Assembly: GCA_940746715.1 (NCBI GenBank)
Contig: CALNWN010000008.1
Location: 124,001-188,000, forward strand
Length of the DNA stretch: 64,000 nucleotides
Direction of reading: 5' to 3'
From: an uncultured Paraburkholderia sp.
Lineage (GTDB): Bacteria; Pseudomonadota; Gammaproteobacteria; Burkholderiales; Burkholderiaceae
A program made the translations under genes and the position numbers. This document shows, in pieces, positions 28,566-38,205 of this stretch (the stretch's first letter is position 1; every line of letters starts with the position of its first letter). Under the pieces are notes generated by a model. It made no database searches. It was given only the letters and a program-made list of their open reading frames with translations, and was not told the DNA's origin.

Positions 28566-30058
28566 CTCGCGAGAAACGTGCGCGTGCTGCCGTCCGGGAA
28601 CTGCACGGCCACCTGCTCGCCGCTCGCGAGCGCGACCTCGCCGGCGCCGTAACGCGGCACGCGCACTGCATCGCCGGGGGCCCAGACGCGCGGCTTCTCC
28701 GGCTCTTTCTTCTTGCGCGGCACGGCCTCGTCCGCTGAGGTTGCGCCCGCAATGATTGCGTCCGGTGCCATATCGATCTGCGGCGGACGCACGCAGTTGT
28801 CGCACACGCCGCAGCGCTCCACGGCAGGCGTGTCGCCGTAATAGTCGAGAATTGCGCGCCAGCGGCATTGCCCCGTTTGCGCATAGTCGAGCATCGCCTG
28901 CAGCGTTTCCCTGTCGTGTGCGCTCATCTGTTCGAACTGCTGCGCCGCCTTCTCGACCGTGTCGCGTGCGGACTCCCGCGCGTCGTCACAGGTCCGCAGA
29001 CGATAGCGGCGCTGCCGGTCGCGGCCGGCCACGCGTGCGTCGACCAGCATGTTCAGCACGACTTCCAGCTTGCCTGCGCCGACGTCGGGCAACGCGTCTT
29101 TGAGCGCCTTCAGCGTGACACCTTTGGGTTCTTCGCGAACCCGCGCCGCCAACGTGTCATACACGCGTTGTGCCAGTTCGACACTCGGATAGCGCCCCGC
29201 CAGAAAGAACTGCTGAATGCGCTTATCGTTCAGATCGAAGAACAGCACGCAGTCGGCGGGCTCGCCGTCGCGGCCCGCGCGGCCCGTTTCCTGATAGTAC
29301 GCATCGAGGCTCCCGGGTATCTGGTAATGAATCACGAAGCGTATGTCCGCTTTGTCGATGCCCATGCCGAAGGCGTTGGTGGCGACCATCAAACGGGTCG
29401 CGTCGGACATGAACTGCTCCTGCGCCTCCTCGCGCGCTGCGGCCGCCATCCGGCCGTGATAGCGCGAGACCGATTCGCCCGCTTCCATAAGCCAGTCGTA
29501 GATGCGATCGACGTCGCGCACGGTCACCGCATAGACGATGCCGGCGCCGGCAAGGGACGCAATGAGCTTCGACAACTGCTCGCGCTTCGCAGCCATGGCA
29601 CGCGCGGCGCCGTCCTTGCCGCCCGCCGTGCTGACCTGCACGACGCGATAGCGCAGATTCTCGCGATACGTGCCCGTGCGAACCACGCGCGGCTCGCGCA
29701 ATGCCAGCGAATGCACGATATCGTCGATCACCCGTTGCGTCGCCGTTGCGGTCAGCGTGAGCACGGGCGGTTCGCCCAGCGCCTTCACCGCCGCCGCGAT
29801 CTCCAGAAACGCCGGGCGGAAATCGTGTCCCCAGTGCGACACGCAGTGCGCTTCATCGACCACGACAAGGCCGACACGATTTTCCGGCCGCGCACGCAAC
29901 GTCTCGATGAACGCGGGCTGCGCAAGACGCTCGGGCGTCACGAACACAATGCCGCTGTGGCCAGCTGCAATCCGTTGCAGCGCTTCGCGCTCGGCGCGGC
30001 TCCTGAGCGTACTGTTGACCAGCGTGCAGTCGATGCCCGCCGCCAGCAGCATGTCGGC
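28544..30058 (-). pseudogene. recQ: RecQ-family ATP-dependent DNA helicase, 5' end missing
   Basis: About 502 residues are open from 30052 down to 28544. They include the DEAH box LVVVDEAHCVSHWGHDFRPA, LTLTATATQRVIDDIV, NAFGMGIDKADIRFVIHYQI and QETGRAGRDGEPADCVLFFD. A zinc-binding region CRWRAILDYYGD, then CGVCDNCV, and a C-terminal domain follow. The Q-motif and Walker A region of helicase domain 1 (about 100 residues) are absent: upstream of ADMLLAAGIDCTLVNS the reading meets TAG and the sequence becomes part of a forward transporter gene. RecQ unwinds DNA in recombination repair; without Walker A this version could not hydrolyse ATP. The truncation point is about 30056-30060. Confidence 0.85.
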
Positions 30059-31116
30059 CTACTCGTACCGACGCTGCTCGTCGTACTCCGTCTGATCCAG
30101 GGCTTTGCAGTGGCCGGAGAAATCTCGGGCGCGAGTTCGATGATTCTCGAACACGCCCCCTTCGGACGACGCGGCTATTACGCGAGCTTCACGCTGCAAG
30201 GCGTGCAGGCCGGCCAGATTCTCGCGGCCGCCGTGTTCCTGCCGCTCGCCTATTACATGGAGGAAAGCTCCTTCAATTCGTGGGGCTGGCGCATTCCGTT
30301 TCTACTGAGCGCGCTGGTGCTGGTGGCAGGCTACATCATTCGCCGCGAGGTCGAGGAAACACCGGCTTTCGCGAAAGAGGACGCGAGCGGCGGCGTGCCG
30401 AAGTCGCCGATTGCCGAGGCCTTCCGCTACAACTGGCCCGACATGCTCCGTGTAGTAGGCTGCTCGCTGATGAACGTGATTCCGGTCGTCGCGACCATTT
30501 TCGGCGCTGCGTATGCGGTGCAGGCGTCGTACGGCATCGGCTTTTCGAAGAGCGTCTACCTGTGGATTCCGGTGATCGGCAACATTGTTGCCGTGCTCGT
30601 GATTCCGTATGTGGGCAATCTGTCCGACCGGATCGGGCGGCGCCTGCCGATCATCGTCGGCGCACTGGGTGCGGGGCTGCTGTCGTTCGCGTATCTGTAC
30701 GCCATCAGCATTCACAACGTGGCGCTCGCGATCGTCATGTCGATCCTTATGTGGGGCGTGATCTGTCAAGGCTATAACGCGACGTTCCCAAGCTTCTACC
30801 CCGAACTTTTCCCCACGCGTTCACGCGTCTCCGCAATGGCGATCGGGCAGAACATCGGCACCACGATTACCGCCTTGCTGCCGGCCCTGTTGCTTACGTC
30901 GCGCCGCCGGGATCGCACAACGTTCCTGTCACCATCAGCGCAATTACCTTCGCCATTACGATCATCGCGGCGATTACCGCGTGGAGCGCACGCGAGAATT
31001 ACCGTGTCAGGCTGAGCGACCAGGGGCAGCCCGACGCCGTACCGCTCGATAAACCGAGCTATGACCGGTTGAGAGCGGAGACCCTGGCCGAGTCGAAAAA
31101 GGCCGTGGCGTCCTAG
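30059..31116 (+). pseudogene. MHS-family MFS transporter, 5' end missing and late frameshift
   Basis: From the junction at about 30059 the protein reads LLVPTLLVVLRLIQGFAVAG, then EISGASSMILEHAPFGRRG, the middle of a metabolite:H+ symporter (ShiA/KgtP-like). About eight of the twelve membrane segments remain: FLLSALVLVAGYIIRREVEE, YAVQASYGIGFSKSVYLWIP, GNLSDRIGRRLPIIVGALGA and YNATFPSFYPELFPTRSRVS. The first four are missing. A one-base shift near 30895 breaks the end; repaired, it reads GSHNVPVTISAITFAITIIA and stops at 31116. The substrate is unknown (organic acids are usual). Confidence 0.8.
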
Positions 31117-31173
31117 CGCGCCGCCGCTTTCCGGGCGCTTAACGCAGCGGCGCGGTCCGCTGGCGCCACCTTG

Positions 31174-31215
31174 GCGCCACTGTGCGGCGAACTAGCGCCA
31201 CTGCGCGGTCAACTC
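31174..31215 (-). repeat. Imperfect 21-bp tandem repeat across a stop codon
   Basis: GCGCCACTGTGCGGCGAACTA (31174-31194) is followed directly by a copy beginning GCGCCACTGCGCGGTCAACT (31195-31215). The second copy encodes the last residues TAQWR and the stop of the reverse sulfotransferase-like gene, so the first is a diverged duplicate just past the stop. Confidence 0.7.
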
Positions 31216-32261
31216 GTTCGCGAGCACCATTTTTTCGCGCACCCGTTCGACAAAGGCCGCGTCCACGCCGCCTTGCGCCTTCATAAACTTGAGCGCCGCC
31301 GAATGAACCGCGCGCATCGCTCCACCGTCTATTCCGCCGATGCGCGCGGCGCTTCGCCGTGTTTCCTCCACCAGATCGCGGGCGCTGCTGAAATCCGGCG
31401 AGAGCCCGCTCTGCGCTTCAAAGCCGGCTCGCAGGCTCGCCGCATATCCGCGCGACTGTCCAGGCAGATCCATGTCGACGAGCAGATCGACGCCTTGTCC
31501 CATACGGCACGCGCCAAGAATCCACAGCGCGACAAACGCGCGGTACGCGTTGCTGCCTTCGGCGCAGCGCGCATACTGCTCGCACGCTATCGCGTAAGCG
31601 TCGTCGGAAGCGGGCACGGCGGGCGGCAATTTCACGTCGCATACGTCGATCACGTGCTTGACCAACGGCTCGGTGCGATTCAAACCGAGCACCCGAAACG
31701 GTGCAGCCACAAAGAACGGGTTGCGCCACTGCTGATTGAGCAGCCAGCCGGAAGCGAATTGCGACGCGGGGTTGCGCAGCACGCCCACATGCATGACATC
31801 GGCAAGCGCGTGCCTGAGCCAGGGCAATCGTCCTGTCGACCGGCAGAACTTGAGAACCGGTACGCGGCCCTGCCGAACCGCGCCCTCGCAAAGGCTGCGC
31901 AAATAGGCCGCTAGCGCGGGGAATTCCGCGTCCGGCACGTCGCCGAAACGGTCGATGCCGAAGGTTTTGCGGTATCCGGTCACACCGCGCACGCCTTCCT
32001 GCAGGAACGGCTTGTATTCGTCGAAGTAAGGCGCCTCAAGCGGCGGATGCCCCGACGTCAGCGTGGGGCGACTCGCGGCGATCCCGTCCGCGCTCAGATC
32101 GGCGAGTACGTTGCTGAGCGGCTCGTAAAAACCCGTCGCGGCGTTGAGCGCGCGAAGACGGGACACACCCACGTGCCCGCGCTGCGCCAGCCCGTGTGCA
32201 GAAATACCGCCTGTTTCAGAGCACTTTTGGGTGCGGCGTCGGCCTCTTGTGACAACGGCAT
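31192..32261 (-). CDS. Sulfotransferase-like protein (frameshift near the N-terminus)
   Basis: The frame from 32172 gives 326 residues; the real start is probably ATG 32261 (MPLSQEADAAPKSALKQAVF). The segment HTGWRSAGTWV then SRLRALNAATGFYEPLSN is the 5'-phosphosulfate-binding region of PAPS sulfotransferases, broken by one missing G near 32160. Further on, PVLKFCRSTGRLPWLRHALA and VGVLRNPASQFASGWLLNQQ resemble the 3'-phosphate-binding part. The remainder is helical without a known motif. Transfer of sulfate to a glycan or lipid is inferred from fold resemblance only. The gene stands alone between the transporter remnant and hpaR. Confidence 0.55.
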
Positions 32262-32385
32262 CGAACTCTCTTCAATTGGTTTCGGTGGGTTTCGAACTGC
32301 CGGCTGTGTGACGGAAGCTTCACTTAACCAGCGTGCAACGCTTCCCTTTCACGGTAGGGAACCGCGGCGGTTCGGTGAGACGCGT

Positions 32386-32838
32386 TCACTCGTCTTCTTC
32401 CTCCAGACCCGCCAGCAGATCGTCGACGGCGCGATAAACGCGCTCGACGATCTCCGGCCCGACCTTGCGCTCCAGTTCGCGGTACTGCGCTTCCAGATCC
32501 TTCGAGATCACGCGCACGAGGTCCACGCTCGCATCGGTGAGCGAAACCAGCACGCGGCGCTGGTCTTCCACGAAGCGCTCCTTCGTGATCAGTTCCATGC
32601 TCTCCATGCGCGCGAGCACGCCCGCCATGCTCGGGCTCGAAATCGTGCAGATGTCCGAGATGTGGCGCGGCTCCATCGGGCCATGCTCATTGAGCGCGCG
32701 AATCACGCGCCATTGCTGCTCGGTCAAGCCGTGCGCGGTAATCAATGGACGAAAGCGCTCCATCATCTTTTCTCTGGCGCGCAGCAGCAGCATCGGCAGG
32801 TTGCGGTGCAAAACTCGTGTGGAAGCGGACGAAGACAT
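32386..32838 (-). CDS. hpaR: Homoprotocatechuate operon repressor, MarR family
   Basis: An intact 150-residue MarR-type winged-helix protein. It reads LHRNLPMLLLRAREKMMERF, TAHGLTEQQWRVIRALNEHG, PMEPRHISDICTISSPSMAG (recognition helix) and RVLVSLTDASVDLVRVISKD (wing and helix after it), all close to HpaR. HpaR represses the hpa meta-cleavage genes until homoprotocatechuate or related aromatics bind. It is divergent from hpaG1, 147 bp away, with an inverted repeat in between. The acidic tail GLEEEDE is typical. Confidence 0.88.
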   Translation of the reverse strand: MSSSASTRVLHRNLPMLLLRAREKMMERFRPLITAHGLTEQQWRVIRALNEHGPMEPRHISDICTISSPSMAGVLARMESMELITKERFVEDQRRVLVSLTDASVDLVRVISKDLEAQYRELERKVGPEIVERVYRAVDDLLAGLEEEDE

Positions 32839-32903
32839 AGTGGACGATGATTGAAAGCAGCCGTCGAAGCTTAAGGGAAAACCCGCGATCAGCCGACTGG
32901 CTA

Positions 32904-32950
32904 TTGACTTTGGATCATATCAAGCGCAATACTACTAACATATTAGTATT
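32904..32950 (+). promoter_or_regulatory. Putative hpa promoter with overlapping HpaR operator
   Basis: TTGACT (32904-32909) and AATACT (32928-32933) form a plausible -35/-10 pair with an 18-base spacer reading toward hpaG1. The inverted repeat AATACTA/TAGTATT (32928-32934 and 32944-32950) overlaps the -10 region, in an AT-rich patch that stands out from the surrounding GC-rich DNA. A MarR dimer bound there would block transcription. The assignment is by position and symmetry only. Confidence 0.55.
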
Positions 32951-32985
32951 CATGTCGAGCACTTCTCGAGAGGCATAGCCACTTC

Positions 32986-33753
32986 ATGTTTGCACTTGCC
33001 GATCATCTGCTGCACCCGGAAGGCGACGCGTTGCCGCGCGACGTGGATGCACACGCCGCGGCCGCGCTGCTCGCACGCGGCGTGGCGTGCCGCCCGCCCG
33101 TCAGCGGTGCGGTCTACGGGACCCTGCTGAACGACCGTGCCGCGCTGGAGGCGCTGGGCGATGCCGTGCACGCCGCGCCCTACAAAGCGCCGCCGAAAGC
33201 GCCGGTCCTTTATCTGAAGCCGCGCAATACGCTCGCAGGTCATCGCGCGAAAGTGGTCGTGCCCGACAACGAGCTGGGCGTGGAGGTGGGCGCGTCACTC
33301 GGCATCGTGATCGGGCGCATGGCGACGCGAGTGAGTGTCGAGCGGGCATTCCATTACATCGCGGGCACACGCTCGTGGCCGATCTGAGCGTGCCGCATGC
33401 AAGCGTGTACCGGCCCTCGGTGCGATTCAGGGCGCGCGACGGGTTTTGCGTGATCGGTCCGGCAGTGGTCGCCGCCCGCCATGTCGCGAATCCAGACGCA
33501 CTCGCCATTGTGGTTTCGGTGAACGGTGCGCATGCATCCACGGCGAGCACGGGGTCGTCGGTACGCAATGTTGCCCGGTTGCTTGCGGACGTCACGGACT
33601 TCATGACGCTCGCACCCGGCGACGTCATCACGCTCGGTGTGCCGCACGGCTCGCCCGTCGCGCATATCGGCGACGAGGCCGTCCTGTCAATTGGAGAGCT
33701 GCCGCCGCTTGGCGTGTCGTTCGTCGGCGCAACACGATGGAGAACAGCCATGA
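32986..33753 (+). pseudogene. hpaG1: HpaG1: homoprotocatechuate-pathway decarboxylase/isomerase subunit, frameshifts
   Basis: ATG 32986 starts MFALADHLLHPEGDALPRDV and enters the FAA-hydrolase-like fold with VSGAVYGTLLNDRAALEALG, APVLYLKPRNTLAGHRAKVV and VEVGASLGIVIGRMATRVS. One missing base at about 33364 moves the sequence to another frame (LVADLSVPHASVYRPSVRFR, FMTLAPGDVITLGVPHGSPV). A compensating change near 33725 would return it to the first frame, ending QHDGEQP at TGA 33751-33753, which overlaps the hpaG2 start by four bases. Without that change the frame runs straight into hpaG2. The protein helps convert 5-carboxymethyl-2-hydroxymuconate-derived oxalocrotonate-type acid to 2-oxohept-3-enedioate. 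Confidence 0.75.
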
Positions 33754-34504
33754 TGCGCGGCCGTGTAGCCTATGCAGGCGCGATTCACGAAGCCTATCCG
33801 CACGCAGAAGGCGTGCAACTCGCGGACGGACGCGTATGCCGCGAAGAAGAGGTGGTCTGGCTCGCGCCTGTCGAAGTGGGTACCCTCTTCGCCCTTGGCC
33901 TGAACTACGCCGAGCATGCGAAGGAATTGCAGTTCAACAAGCAGGAAGAGCCGCTCGTGTTTCTCAAGGGACCGGGTACCGTGATAGGTCATCGCGGCTC
34001 GACTCGCCGCCCCGCCGACGTTGCTTTCATGCACTACGAGTGCGAGCTTGCCGTCGTGATCGGCCAGTCTGCGCGCAACGTCAAGCGCGAAAAACGCCAT
34101 GCAGCACGTGGCCGGCTACATGATCGCAAACGACTACGCGATCCGCGACTACCTCGAAAACTATTACCGCCCAACCTGCGCGTGAAAAATCGCGACGGCG
34201 CCACGGTGCTCGGCCCTTGGTTCGTCGATGCAGCCGATGTTGAAGACGTGACGCAACTGGAACTACGCACGTTCGTCAACGGCACGCTGCAACAGCTCGG
34301 CAACACGCGCGATGTCGTGACCGATATTCCCGCGCTGATCGAATACCTGAGCGGCTTCATGACGCTCGCACCCGGCGACGTCTGACCGGCACGCCCGAAG
34401 GCATCGTCAACGTGAACGTGGGCGACGAAGTGGTATGCGAGATCGACGGGCTGGGGCGCCTCGTCAACACGATTGCACCCGACGCGGATTTCGGCCGCGC
34501 GTAA
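33750..34504 (+). pseudogene. hpaG2: HpaG2: homoprotocatechuate-pathway decarboxylase/isomerase subunit, frameshifts
   Basis: ATG 33750 (MMRGRVAYAGAIHEAYPHAE) lies behind GGAGAA. The FAA-hydrolase fold is clear: LGLNYAEHAKELQFNKQEEP, FLKGPGTVIGHRGSTRRPAD, the metal-binding MHYECELAVVIGQSARNV and NRDGATVLGPWFVDAADVED. An extra A near 34093 and a missing base near 34170 form a compensating pair; between them the correct reading is MQHVAGYMIANDYAIRDYLE. A further loss at about 34382 breaks GDV from LTGTPEGIVNVNVGDEVVCE, which ends at TAA 34502-34504. It acts with HpaG1. In enteric bacteria the two are one fused protein. Confidence 0.8.
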
Positions 34505-34544
34505 GCGGCTCAGCGACCGCGCAAGAACAGTAAAGGACAACGCA

Positions 34545-36003
34545 ATGCGAATCGAACATCTGATCGACGGCAAGACGGCCGGCGCAAAAGATTACTTTGA
34601 AACCGTGAACCCGGCGACGCAGGAAGTGCTCGCCGAAGTCGCGCGCGGCGGCGAGCAAGAAGTCCATGCCGCGGTGTGCGCCGCAAAAGAAGCGTTTCCC
34701 GCGTGGGCGGCCAAACCTGCGGCCGAACGCGCGAAACTAATCCGCAGGCTCGGCGAGCTGATTGCGAAAAACGTACCTGATATTTCGGAAACCGAAACAA
34801 AAGACACGGGCCAGACGATTTCGCAGACGCGCAAGCAACTCGTGCTGCGCGCCGCCGACAACTTCAGCTACTTCGCCGAGATGTGCACGCGGGTGGACGG
34901 CCACACCTATCCGACGGACACGCATCTCAACTACACGCTGTTTCATCCGGTCGGCGTGTGTGCGCTGATCTCCCCGTGGAATGTACCGTTCATGACGGCA
35001 ACGTGGAAAGTCGCGCCCTGTCTTGCGTTCGGCAATACGGCTGTGTTGAAGATGAGCGAACTGTCGCCGCTGACCGCCTCGATGCTCGGCAACCTCGCGC
35101 TGGAAGCCGGCATTCCCGCCGGCGTGCTGAACGTGGTGCACGGCTTCGGCAAGGAAACCGGCGAGCCGCTCGTCGCGCATCCGGACGTGCACGCGGTTTC
35201 GTTCACCGGGTCCACCGCGACCGGCAACCGCATTGTGCAAACCGCCGGCCTCAAGAAGTTTTCGATGGAACTGGGCGGCAAGTCGCCCCTCGTGATTTTC
35301 GACGACGCCGATTTTGAACGCGCGCTCGACGCCGCCGTCTTCATGATCTTCTCGAACAACGGCGAGCGCTGTACCGCCGGCTCGCGGATTCTCGTGCAAA
35401 AGTCCATCTATGCAAAGTTCGCCGAGCGCTTCATTGAACGGGCGAAGCGTCTGGCGGTGGGCGACCCGCTCGCCGACAGCACGATCATGGGGCCGATGAT
35501 CAGCCAGGGACATCTGGCCAAGGTCCGCAGCTACATCGAACTGGGGCCGAAAGAAGGCGCCACGCTCGCGTGCGGCGGCCTCGACACGCCCAATTTGCCC
35601 GACGCGATGCGCAAAGGCAACTTCGTGATGCCCACGGTTTTCGTGGACGTCGACAACCGCATGCGCATCGCGCAGGAAGAGATCTTCGGGCCGGGTCGCG
35701 TGCCTGATTTCCTTCGAAGACGAAGCCGACGCGATCCGCCTCGCCAACGACATCTCATACGGTTTGTCGAGCTACATCTGGACGGAAAATACCGGGCGTG
35801 CGTATCGCGTCGCGGCCGCCGTGGAGGCCGGCATGTGCTTCGTCAACAGCCAGAACGTGCGCGATCTGCGGCAGCCGTTCGGCGGCACGAAAGCATCGGG
35901 CGTGGGGCGCGAAGGCGGCACGTGGAGCTACGAAGTGTTCCTCGAACCGAAGAACGTGTGCGTCTCGCTCGGCTCGCATCACATTCCGCGCAGGGGCGTC
36001 TGA
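34545..36003 (+). pseudogene. hpaE: 5-carboxymethyl-2-hydroxymuconate semialdehyde dehydrogenase, one frameshift
   Basis: ATG 34545 (MRIEHLIDGKTAGAKDYFET) follows AAAGGACAACGCA. It is a classic aldehyde dehydrogenase of about 486 residues: NVPFMTATWKVAPCLAFGNT, SFTGSTATGNRIVQTAGL, catalytic Glu in MELGGKSPLVIFDDAD and catalytic Cys in NNGERCTAGSRILV. One extra G near 35695 breaks the frame after EEIFGPG; the rest (VACLISFEDEADAIRLANDI, FVNSQNVRDLRQPFGGTKAS) is in the next frame to 36003. It oxidises the ring-cleavage product's semialdehyde with NAD+ to the acid used by HpaF. Confidence 0.88.
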
Positions 36004-36066
36004 CGCGCTGCGCCTATTCCACGCGGGACGCAGCGCGTCTCGCGGCACAGACAGAAGGAGACCGGG

Positions 36067-36929
36067 ATGGGCAAGCTCGCGCTGGCAGCAAAGGTGACAC
36101 ACGTGCCGTCGTTATATCTGTCGGAGCTCGACGGGCCGCATAAGGTTGCCGTCAGCCCGCAATCGACGGGCATCATGAAATCGGCCGGCGCTGCCGCGAA
36201 CTGGGTGTGGATACGATCGTCGTGTTCGACGTGCATTGGCTCGTCAACAGCGAGTACCACATCAATTGCGCGCCGAAGTTCGAGGGCGTCTACACGAGCA
36301 ACGAACTGCCACACTTCATCAGGAACATGCCGTATGCGTATCCCGGCAATGTCGGGCTCGGCAATCTGGTCGCGGAAAGTCGCCAACGAAATGGGCGTGA
36401 AAAGCCGCGCACACAGCGAGACCACGCTCGAACTCGAATACGGCACGCTCGTGCCCATGCGCTATATGAGTAGCGATCAGCATTTCAAGGCGGTTTTGGT
36501 AGCCAGCTGGTGCATGTGGCATCAACTGGAAACGAGCGCGCGGTTTGGCCTCGCGGTGCGCAACGCAATCGAGGAGCGCTACGACGGCACCGTTGCCATT
36601 CTCGCGAGCGGATCGCTCAGCCATCATTTCGCCGACAACGGCACGGCCGAGCAGTTCATGCAAAGGTCTGGAATCCCTTCCTCGAACAGATGGACCGCAA
36701 GGTGGTCGAGTTATGGCAAGCCGGCGACTGGAAGACCTTCTGCGAGATGCTGCCGCTCTACAACGAGAAATGCTGGGGTGAAGGCGGCATGCACGACACG
36801 GCAATGCTGCTCGGCGCGCTGGGTTGGGACCGCTATGAAGGCAAGGCGGAAGTCACCACGCCGTATTTCGGCAGTTCGGGAACCGGCCAGATCAATGCGA
36901 TTTTTCCGGTCACGCCGCTGCCCGCGTGA
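36067..36929 (+). pseudogene. hpaD: 3,4-dihydroxyphenylacetate 2,3-dioxygenase, three frameshifts
   Basis: ATG 36067 (MGKLALAAKVTHVPSLYLSE) behind AAGGAGA opens a class III extradiol dioxygenase; the early His of KVTHVPSLYLSE binds iron. A missing G near 36178 moves to VDTIVVFDVHWLVNSEYHIN. A change near 36380 moves to VANEMGVKSRAHSETTLELE and LASGSLSHHFADNG. A missing C near 36664 moves to KVWNPFLEQMDRKVVELWQA and the end IFPVTPLPA at 36929. The repaired protein has about 287 residues, normal for HpaD. It cleaves the ring of homoprotocatechuate, the first step encoded in this operon. Confidence 0.83.
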
Positions 36930-36949
36930 ATCAACACACAGGAGTTATC

Positions 36950-37351
36950 GTGCCGCATCTGACACTCGAGTACAGCGCCAATCTCGCCGACAGCGAAAGT
37001 ATCGGCCGCCTGTGCAATACGCTCGCTCAATGCCTCGCCGAACAACGCGAGCAGGCGCAGCCCGTCTATCCCCTCGGCGGCATTCGCGTGCGCGCGCTGC
37101 GTTGCGAGCACTACTGCATTGCCGATGGACGCGCCGACGCCGCGTTTCTGCACGCTAACCTGAAGATCGCCGCGGGCCGCTCGGACGCCACTAAAAAGGC
37201 CACCGGCGACGCGCTCTTCGCGCGCATCAAGGAGCATTTCGCCGATGCATTCGAACGCAGCGGCCTCGCGTTGTCGCTGGAAATCAACGAATTCAGCGAG
37301 GTCGGCACCTGGAAACACAACAACCTCCACGCGCGGCTCAAAGCAAAGTAG
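36950..37351 (+). CDS. hpaF: 5-carboxymethyl-2-hydroxymuconate delta-isomerase
   Basis: GTG 36950, five bases after AGGAG, gives MPHLTLEYSANLADSESIGR, so Pro becomes residue 1 after Met removal, as needed for catalysis in this tautomerase-superfamily enzyme. An upstream in-frame GTG at 36926 would bury the proline and is rejected. The 133-residue frame is intact: YPLGGIRVRALRCEHYCIAD, GRSDATKKATGDALFARIKE, LSLEINEFSEVGTWKHNNLH. It isomerises the dehydrogenase product to the substrate of the HpaG decarboxylase. Confidence 0.9.
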   Translation: MPHLTLEYSANLADSESIGRLCNTLAQCLAEQREQAQPVYPLGGIRVRALRCEHYCIADGRADAAFLHANLKIAAGRSDATKKATGDALFARIKEHFADAFERSGLALSLEINEFSEVGTWKHNNLHARLKAK

Positions 37352-37393
37352 CAAGCCCAGGCACGTTCATAGCGGCTCCATAGAGAATTCATT

Positions 37394-38197
37394 ATGTTAG
37401 ATCAGCAAACTATTCGCGAGCTTGCGGCGCAACTCGACCAGGCCGAGAAGACGCGCACGCAGTTGCGCCACTTTTCCGCTGCGTATCCGCACATGACCGT
37501 CGAGGACGGCTACGCCATCCAGCGCGAGTGGGTCGAGCTCAAGCTCGCGGAAGGACACGTGATCAAGGGGCGCAAGATCGGCCTCACGTCGCGCGCGATG
37601 CGGCGTTCGTCGCAGATCGACGAGCCGGACTACGCGCCGCTCCTCGACAGCATGTTTATCGAAACCGGCCAGGACATTCGCGCGGATCGCTTCATTGCGC
37701 CGCGTGTCGAAGTGGAGCTGGCGTTCGTGTTGAACAAGCCGCTCAAAGGCCCAGGCGTCACGCTGTTCGATGTGCTCGACGCCACGGCTTACGTCACGCC
37801 CGCGGTGGAAATCATCGACGCGCGCATCGAACAGTTCGACCGCGAGACGCGCGCGCCCCGCAAGGTCTACGACACGATCTCCGACTTTGCGGCCAATGCG
37901 GGCATCGTGCTCGGCGGCCGGCCCATGCGTCCGCTGGATGTCGACCTGCGCTGGGTCGGCGCGCTGCTTTACAAGAACGGCGCCGTCGAGGAAAGCGGAC
38001 TCGCCGCGGCCGTGCTCAATCATCCCGCCACGGGCGTTGCGTGGCTCGCCAACAAGATCGCCTCGTACGACGAAATGCTCAACACGAACGACGTGATCCT
38101 GAGCGGCTCGTTCACGAGTCCCATTGCCGCGAAGGCCGGCGACACATTCCACGTCGACTACGGCCCGCTCGGCGGCATCGCTTTGAACTTCATTTGA
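37394..38197 (+). CDS. hpaH: 2-oxo-hept-4-ene-1,7-dioate hydratase
   Basis: An intact 267-residue gene from ATG 37394. The hydratase/decarboxylase family signature is present: [57 protein letters not shown], the metal-site region [20 protein letters not shown] and [17 protein letters not shown]. The C-terminal half has [20 protein letters not shown]. It adds water to give 4-hydroxy-2-oxoheptane-1,7-dioate, the substrate of the next gene. Only nine bases separate it from hpaI. Confidence 0.92.
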   Translation: MLDQQTIRELAAQLDQAEKTRTQLRHFSAAYPHMTVEDGYAIQREWVELKLAEGHVIKGRKIGLTSRAMRRSSQIDEPDYAPLLDSMFIETGQDIRADRFIAPRVEVELAFVLNKPLKGPGVTLFDVLDATAYVTPAVEIIDARIEQFDRETRAPRKVYDTISDFAANAGIVLGGRPMRPLDVDLRWVGALLYKNGAVEESGLAAAVLNHPATGVAWLANKIASYDEMLNTNDVILSGSFTSPIAAKAGDTFHVDYGPLGGIALNFI

Positions 38198-38205
38198 GTG
38201 TGCCC

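Noticed and set aside
28868..31015. 715-codon forward frame covering the recQ region and the transporter
   Set aside because: Its first 400 codons are antisense to conserved RecQ and have no family features; only the part after about 30059 is a real protein. It is an accidental join at the truncation point, not a new fusion gene.
34085..34175. Programmed ribosomal frameshifting in hpa genes
   Set aside because: Shifts occur at unrelated sites in both directions, without slippery heptamers or following structures.
33087..34385. Natural fused HpaG1-G2 protein
   Set aside because: The continuous frame depends on a frameshift inside hpaG1, and hpaG2 has its own GGAGAA and ATG with a four-base stop/start overlap when hpaG1 is read in its original frame.
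36926..36949. Upstream GTG start for the isomerase hpaF
   Set aside because: It would place 8 residues before the catalytic Pro1 and has no ribosome site; GTG 36950 follows AGGAG and gives Met-Pro.
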